Positions 41,622 through 47,599 of a stretch of DNA of 47,599 nt are shown here, in pieces (within the stretch, counting starts at the first letter, position 1; each line of letters begins with the position of its first letter). This stretch comes from Blattamonas nauphoetae (lineage: Eukaryota; Preaxostyla; Oxymonadida). Both the position numbers and the translations under genes were made by a program. The notes beneath the pieces are model-generated. The model saw only the letters and a list, made by a program, of their open reading frames with translations, searched no databases and was not told where the DNA came from. Location of the stretch: contig JARBJD010000460.1 of assembly GCA_033064195.1 (NCBI GenBank), forward strand, positions 1 through 47,599. The letters run 5' to 3'.

Positions 41622-42170
41622 TCAGATGGACGTGGATCTTGGAGAAATAGATATCAGTGGATCATCATCTTCAAACTTCATCTCCTTCAATGGGAATTCA
41701 TATTCTGAACCAATTGATGTCGGGTTTCTCTTCTGTCCAGGAATGATTGGAGATTCAGGTGTTTCAATAGCAATTGGTTGGGGAAGTTGTGTTGGAATGA
41801 CGATTGCTGGTGGTTGATTAAAATGACTATTCTGTGCTTCCTGATAATATCGTTGATATGCTCTGTATGCTTGTCTTGCATCGTTGTTACTGAGGATCCA
41901 TCCGGTGAATTGTTTCACAAATCTTTGAACTACAATTTTGCCATCAGCAATGTTCAAATCAGGAGGTAATTCTCCATTCAGCCAATCATTAAAATATGTC
42001 TCATCATTTGCGTCGTATTGTCCATTTGAATCATTGACATGATAGGTTGGTAAAATATGTGAAAACGTCAATGTGACATTGTATATTTTTGTCTTGGAAT
42101 GGAACGTGTTGTCCAGGAGGTTTTTCACTATTCGATCAATTTGTGTTGAATTCAAATACGGTCTACTCAT
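41622..42170 (-). CDS. Polinton-like protein of unknown function, 182 aa
   Basis: ATG at 42168-42170 (MSRPYLNSTQIDRIVKNLLD) with the AT-rich start motif immediately upstream. It has an N-terminal mixed domain, a helix ARQAYRAYQRYYQEAQ, and a Pro-rich and acidic tail. It looks whole. No family recognised. Confidence 0.5.
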   Translation of the reverse strand: MSRPYLNSTQIDRIVKNLLDNTFHSKTKIYNVTLTFSHILPTYHVNDSNGQYDANDETYFNDWLNGELPPDLNIADGKIVVQRFVKQFTGWILSNNDARQAYRAYQRYYQEAQNSHFNQPPAIVIPTQLPQPIAIETPESPIIPGQKRNPTSIGSEYEFPLKEMKFEDDDPLISISPRSTSI

Positions 42171-42189
42171 TTCTACAAAAATAAAGTTT
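42171..42189 (-). promoter_or_regulatory. AT-rich start motif of the 182-aa gene
   Basis: ACTTTATTTTTGTAGAA directly abuts the ATG at 42168-42170. Confidence 0.5.
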
Positions 42190-42193
42190 GTGT

Positions 42194-45100
42194 TTATTCG
42201 ATTAGATAATCAGTTGCTTTCAGTCCATGAATGAATGGAGGACATGATTCATTTTCAAGTACGATTGCCTTCAGATGAATTCCACTGAGACTGAGTTTCT
42301 GCTGTTGTATTTTGGCTATCTCAAATCCATTGGAGTCATCGTCAGAGTGAACTCTTCTCGTTTGAAAGTTCAATGTAGAAGTCACTGTTTTCTCTCCATT
42401 CAGACACTTCACATAATCGTCACTTGTGATGTTAGTTTTCTTCAGAGACACTCCTTTGATTTTGCATTTCTCATCGAGAGAGTAACACTTTGGTGCAAGA
42501 CAGATCATCTGTTCACCCTTTCAATTGCTAATCCCAACAACTTCTTCTCATCATCAACTCCTTTTCAGGATTGGGGAACCATTCATATTTGTGGGCATCA
42601 TAGAATTCTTTGTCAGCAATAACATGTTCAAATTGTTGATGGATTCCAGCAGTCGGATCACCACTAATTGCCCAATAAGCCGAGTCAGTGTCTCCCCTCA
42701 CAGAAATGAATCTTATTCATGTCTAGACACTTGTACATGAAGTTGTAGATGAAATTCAGATACCAGAACTTGGCATTGTCGAGTGTGAATACTGCTTCTT
42801 GCAGACATGTTTTGCAGGATGTTTTCTCTGTCTTCAATCACAATGTAGTTGTCCTCATTGATTTCTCTTGTTGCTACAAATCCTTTCATCATTTGCTTCA
42901 GGTATGTTCTCTTCTCATTGCAGATTGTAATTGAGTTGTACTTCTCAGTGTTCATTCCATCATATCCGTAGCTTCCATTGAGGTTCGTCTTACAGAACTG
43001 TTCCTTTCCTTTGTTTCCAACCTTCATTGCTTCAATTCTATCATTCATGAATGAAGTTACAAATGGTTCAAATCCAGCATGTCTCGAGAATACCAACACA
43101 CTCTTGATGTCGTCGACGATGAAGTGACAGTAGTCGATGAGGAACCACAGATAGTATGTCGAAAAGAACATATACTGATTGTGAGTGCTCAAGAGTTGTG
43201 TTTTCTTTGTTTGTCATCAGTCTTCAATCCATGTTTCTTCATCAACGAAAGTCTTCTCTCCAATGTTTTCTTCTGTCGTATTGACCACGATGTTTCTGAA
43301 GATTGGTGGGAAGTTAATGAAATTATTGATGTACTTTTCATCGATGTGTCCTTTCAACTCAGCAAACAATGTCTTCTTATCCTTGTTCTCGATGATCTCC
43401 CGACATTCTTTATCTCCTGTTGCTGTGTATAAACATCTTCCTGGCATGTACATTCTGTGTTTCGTGTATGGATTGTTTTTGTTTTTGATTGATGAGAATG
43501 CACTTGGATACAGTGAATTGAAATCAACACCACAGACATGAGTCATGATGTGTTCTGTATCTGAAGATTTGACAACTCCGACTTCGTATGTGAAGTGATT
43601 GATTGGTGTCACGTCTTTGATGTTCTGTCTATGTTGAACATTCGATAATCCACCAGTCACTGCTGCTCTCAACTTGTGATATGTTTGCTCATGTGTCAGA
43701 GTCATCGGAAGTGATTTCCAGATGCAATACTTCTTCAATTGAATTCTCAATCTTGTGAGATGTTCATCTTTGTCTGACTTGTAGGTGTTGCAGCAATCAC
43801 AGCAGATCTTAACGTTCTCTTTTGAATGTCCTTTGGAATTGTCGATTCGATCCAGAGTTGGTCTTACTGCTTGTGTGAAGTGGCACTTGCAGATATAGCA
43901 CACTTTCTTGCACTGTTGAACGAACCACTCATAGTCTGCTTCATTGACGTTTTTGTTCGTATTGCGATGAGCTTTCTGGTCTTGATACATGTATCCTTCA
44001 ACTTTGTATTTCCAGTATTGTTTGGTGATCTTGATTGGACCAGAATCGTCACATTCGTTGTAGTCAGCATCAATATCAAAGTCCTTGTATGCACATGCAT
44101 ATTTGATTGCAGAAGCATTGGCTGATAGTGAGATGATTGTGCAACATATCAACTTTGTATTGGAAGTTCAAATCGATCAGATTGTCCAATGGTGCAATCA
44201 TACATTCAACGTCTCTAATGTTGTAGAATTTGAGATAGTCCCATCTGTTCTTGAATCCTTGCTTGTTCCAATCATCAAGGTAAAGTTGGTAATCAGTGTC
44301 GGACATTTCACTGTTGTTCAAACTCGAATAGAATTCATATTTGGAGAATGGTTCTTGTTTGCTCAGCGCTGCATCGTAGTCTGATGAGTCGAATGATTCG
44401 TAAGCAAAGAATGATTTCTGAAGTGTTGTGTTTCCTCCGAAGGCTTTGACTGCATTATCCAAAGTCATTGGTCCTGTGTATGACATCATGTCAATGAATC
44501 GAAGAACCTGTTGTGTTTTCTCGTGTCTGATCAGTACTTGTTTGCACTTTGTTGTTGATCCAAGGAAGCTCACCACTTTCCAATCCTTGTCAACGAGATC
44601 ACGAAAGATGAGATTGATGTCGAATCTGGAACTGTTGAATCCGATAACACTGACTTCATTCTGTGAGGGAATTTCTGGATCCTCGTACATGTTGTCATCT
44701 CGAACTGTCTCAGCATATTTGAAGAGTTCTCTGATCCACTGCTTCACAAAGTCTTTTCCATCCTCGTAGATCAAAGTAGATTGACTTCACACCTGATTTT
44801 GTTTTGATTGCTGATGCAACAGAGAGAGGCTTCAAGTGTGAGATCAACTGAGTATTGTCATCAGAGAACGTTGTCAAGAATGAGATCTTCCATTGTTTCA
44901 AAGTCATAAGTGATGTAGTACTGCGTTGGTTTGAATTCGTCTTGTCTCTTGTGTGCCATCAGAAATTCATTCGTCCTGTTGTTGAGGATGTGGAACGTAT
45001 GGTCTTGGTGTTCGATCAAGTGCAATCTTCTTCACATGTTTTCCATCAAGTTCCTTACAATCAGCAAGATGCTTCTCATAATCTCTCGAGAAGTGTGAAT

Positions 45101-46545
45101 CTTCACTTGGAATCCTCTTGATTGACAATATGGACAGAGTTTGTATCCAGTGAGCTTCTCGGGATCAGAAATGAACATCACATGAACAAGAGTTGGTGTG
45201 AGAGGAACCATGAGTATTGGGACAACAAGTGCATCTTCATTTTCGTTGACATACGATTGACTGAGGAAGTATCGTTTCTTGTCTTCATCATATTCATAAA
45301 TACGAACTGTAATGTTTAGAATCTTCATTGTTTCGTCCATGTCTGATGCAATGTCAAATCCAGGATATTGTTGAAGATATGGTGTTAATTGATGTGGTTT
45401 TAGATGTGTTAGATTCTTGCAGATGGCAAACAGTCGATGTGCTTCAGAATTTCTGGTTTTCGGTGGAATTTTATTCCCTGGTGTGTCTGGAAGTGTTTTG
45501 TGTGAAACAGCTTGAAAGAAACAGATGTTGTAAGATGAATCAACGTATTTTATATTGTGTTTCTTTATGTGTTCAGTAAGAATGGCGTTCGCTTTTCCAG
45601 CAACTGGGAATCTGTAAACAGCAACCAGAATTGAATGAAAGCAATGAACATTGTCTTTGTATCCATCAATGTTCTCTTGTGATTCTTTGATCAGATTGAT
45701 CGCATATTTTGAATACTCGTTGATGTCTCCTGCACTTCTGATCACAGTTGGGAAACTCTTTGAGGTGTTCTCCAATTCTGGTCTGAAATCCTTGTAAGTT
45801 GTCTCATCTTTGTCTTTCCTTTCAACGATCTTACCAAAATCAATACTAATCTTAAATGGATGATCCTTTCTTTTCATACACTGCTTTGATGAAAGTTGTG
45901 ATTTCCTCAACGTTCTTCAGATGATTGTGGAAATACAACTGATATGGCTTTCCATTGTCGCTCACTTCTCGATCTCATTCTTTTGAATTTCCTTCGTGCA
46001 TTCGTCAGACATTCATTCAAGGCAAGTTTGTTTCGTGGTTCATCGAATAAGATGCATTCATTGAATCCATCAAATTGCTTCACTATTCTTGATTCCATCT
46101 GTTCATTTTTCTTCTGAATGATCAAAAGATTCTTCATCCAGTGATCCATCAGCTTCTCTTCAATCGATTTCAGTTTCCTCGTGATCTTGAACACTTGCTT
46201 TTTCAAATCATCTTTGTTAACTCTTGGATTTGCTTTCATCTTTGGATTTCTGCTTTCATTTCTTCATCAATCCTATTGTGTTCATGCTGATCTTCAGACG
46301 TCAGTTGTTGGTTTTCTAATTTGCTCAGAAATGTTGAAAGAGTCTCGCTAGGAGGTGACTGAAGATATCCGACGTCTGGATTCTAAGCATGGACATGAGA
46401 TAAGCATTCTGATGTTGATAGTTTCTGCTCTTGGATCATATTGACGATCTTGACCATATTTATCCTTGAATTCAAAGGTGGTGTCGGGAAATAGCTGTTT
46501 GAGTTTTGTGATGGCAGATACTACAGAGTTCAAAGGAGTTTGCAT
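42194..46545 (-). pseudogene. Polinton-like protein-primed family B DNA polymerase region, broken
   Basis: Order from the N-terminal side: a coiled-coil-like stretch; a domain with VDSSYNICFFQAVS, which resembles an OTU-protease active site (weak); a CPYCQS zinc-knuckle-like pair; an exonuclease segment (VIGFNSSRFDINLIF); an HNH-type zinc motif (CYICK ... LDRIDNSKGHSKENVKICC); polymerase motif A (DFNSLYPSAF); motif B (KTNLNGSYGY); and motif C (GDTDSAYW). These motifs are diagnostic of the protein-primed PolB that replicates Polintons. The region is broken. The most upstream part (46348-46545) may be a separate small gene. Confidence 0.75.
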
Positions 46546-46702
46546 TTTAAACAGATTAAAAAAACAGAAAAGAAAAAAAGTTTAGCGTTTATTCTGCGTT
46601 GTTGGGAAATTACAAGAACTGCATCAATACGCGTGAGTTATGTAATATGACAGCTTTGAACAAAGAACGAATAACAAATGCAAATTGTGAAGAATTATTG
46701 AC

Positions 46703-46807
46703 TGTCCAAAAGTGGCCCAGGTGGCCTAGGTGGATCGCGAAATTAAATTGGTTTTTATTTTTGGGAGGTCCACAGGTCCACAGGTCCACAGGTCCACATG
46801 TCCACAG
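46703..46807 (+). repeat. GGTCCACA-bearing module, copy 2
   Basis: TTGACTGTCC, GTGGCCCAGGTGGCC, GGTGGATCGCGAAATT and AAATTGG, a T-rich stretch, then four GGTCCACA-type units ending TCCACAGGAG. Confidence 0.8.
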
Positions 46808-46988
46808 GAGCTCAGAAATGGTCTCAAATTGATGATTCTATACAGCATTTCCCTTCTGTTTTATTAATGACCTAAGTCAAATGGAGATAATTGTAGCCTC
46901 AAAATAGAAAGTCCACAATACATATACTTGATGTAATACGACAGCAATGAGCAAAGAACTAATGACAGATGCTAATTTTGAATAACTA

Positions 46989-47093
46989 TTGACTGTCCAA
47001 GTGGCCCAGGTGGGCTTGGATCGCGAAATTAAATTGGTTTTATTTTTGAGGTCCACAGGTCCACAGGTCCACAGGTCCACATATCCACAGGAG
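46989..47093 (+). repeat. GGTCCACA-bearing module, copy 3
   Basis: Same orientation and order as copy 2, with small deletions in the first third. It is followed by the same unit sequence (GGTCTCAAATTGATG). Confidence 0.8.
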
Positions 47094-47282
47094 CCTGTGA
47101 AATGGTCTCAAATTGATGATTCTATACAGCATTTCCTTCTGTTTTATTAATGACCTAAGTCAAATGGAGATAATTGTAGCATCAAAAATAGAAAGTCCAC
47201 AATACATATACTTGATGTAATATGACAGCTTTGAGCATAAAAAGAAAACCCACAACGAACAGTTTATTTATTTCTAACTAGA

Positions 47283-47389
47283 TTGTGGACTTGTGGACCT
47301 GTGGACCTGTGGACCTCCCAAAAATAAAACCATCTTAATTTCAAGATCCACCTAGGCCACCTGGTCCAGTCAATCGCCATGAGAATACA
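47283..47389 (-). repeat. GGTCCACA-bearing module, copy 4 (inverted)
   Basis: Reads TTGTGGACTTGTGGACC, further TGTGGACC units, then AAAAATAAAACC and CCTGGTCCAGTCAATC. This is the reverse complement of copies 1-3. Confidence 0.8.
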
Positions 47390-47492
47390 CCAAATGAAAT
47401 CCAACACTAATTAAAAGATCACAAAGAAAAGAACAATGTAATATGACAGCTTCGAGTAAAGAATCAATAACAGTTTATATTTTTCTAACTAG

Positions 47493-47599
47493 ATTGTGGA
47501 CTTAGGGATCTGTGGACCTGTAAAGACCTGTGGACTCCTCCCAAAAATAAAACCAATTTAATTTCTGCGATCCACCTGAGCCACCTGGTCCAGTCAATC
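47493..47599 (-). repeat. GGTCCACA-bearing module, copy 5 (inverted, at window end)
   Basis: Diverged inverted copy ending CCACCTGGTCCAGTCAATC at the last base of the window. It is preceded, like copy 4, by TTCTAACTAGATTGTGGAC. Confidence 0.75.

Larger units (their letters stand above)
32575..46545 (-). mobile_element. Polinton-like (Maverick-type) element, broken
   Basis: About 14 kb of dense genes, nearly all on the minus strand, with the Polinton set: capsid-type genes, small virion-type genes, a packaging-type ATPase, a retroviral-type integrase and a protein-primed family B DNA polymerase. No adenovirus-like protease is recognised. Several large genes are broken, about ten interruptions in all as a rough estimate, while most small genes look whole. 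Frames are still long and no other element has inserted, so the copy is probably fairly young. Terminal repeats were not resolved. The GGTCCACA modules at 31.6 kb (forward) and 47.3-47.6 kb (inverted) are candidates for its ends or simply flanking repeats. Confidence 0.85.
46641..47599. repeat. Tandem array of 220-290 bp units at the window end
   Basis: TGTAATATGACAGC or close variants recur at about 46641, 46932, 47216 and 47437, marking units of about 291, 284 and 221 bp and a partial one. The first two units share almost their whole length, including GAAATGGTCTCAAATTGATG and TTGATGATTCTATACAGC. Each unit contains one GGTCCACA module: forward in units 1 and 2, inverted in units 3 and 4. The window ends inside the fourth module, as expected if an assembly stopped in a longer array. 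Confidence 0.8.

Noticed and set aside
32575-46545. Free-living virus genome rather than an integrated element
   Set aside because: An integrase of retroviral type, interrupted large genes and embedding in repeat-rich host DNA point to an integrated Polinton-like copy.

Overview
The window looks like nuclear DNA of an intron-rich, gene-dense unicellular eukaryote. It has no bacterial operon layout. Host reading frames join through very short introns. Lengths whose frame I could check on both sides are 23, 28, 28, 34, 37, 43, 52, 52, 56, 60 and 66 nt, mostly with GTGAG, GTATN or GTTTG donors and YAG acceptors. The genetic code appears standard. I cannot name the species. An anaerobic excavate such as an oxymonad would fit the mix of tiny introns and a protein-primed-polymerase element, but that is a guess.

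Left part (1-15.4 kb): host genes on both strands. They include a dual-specificity-phosphatase-like gene whose catalytic Cys is Ser (2.2-3.8 kb), a minus-strand gene of unknown function with clear introns (6.4-7.6 kb), an armadillo-like minus-strand gene (9.6-10.7 kb), a long multi-exon plus-strand gene with a Ser/Thr/Pro-rich middle (10.8-14.1 kb) and a multi-pass membrane protein gene (14.4-15.4 kb). Between them lie a degenerate tRNA-like sequence, two short tandem arrays and a strongly structured 111-bp segment (5171-5281).

Middle part (15.7-31.4 kb): a DNA transposon of the HTH/DDE_Tnp_4 (Harbinger/ISL2EU-like) type. Its 472-residue transposase reads through after removal of two introns, and the second intron is itself a 219-bp inverted-repeat element flanked by an AGGT duplication, an introner-like structure. 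Next come two families of inverted-repeat non-autonomous elements, several small host genes, a large host gene with a C-terminal membrane anchor (21.5-25.6 kb), and a 3.3-kb almost perfect palindrome (28098-31383) carrying the same unknown coding region in both arms.

Right part (31.4-47.6 kb): a Polinton-like element of about 14 kb (genes 32.6-46.5 kb). It has two tandem capsid-type genes, small virion-type genes, a packaging-type ATPase, a retroviral-type integrase and a protein-primed family B DNA polymerase with an embedded HNH-type motif. The element is broken in several large genes, while most small genes look whole. A short AT-rich motif sits directly on the start codons of many of its genes. 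The right end is a tandem, partly inverted repeat array built around a GGTCCACA-bearing module that also occurs left of the element.
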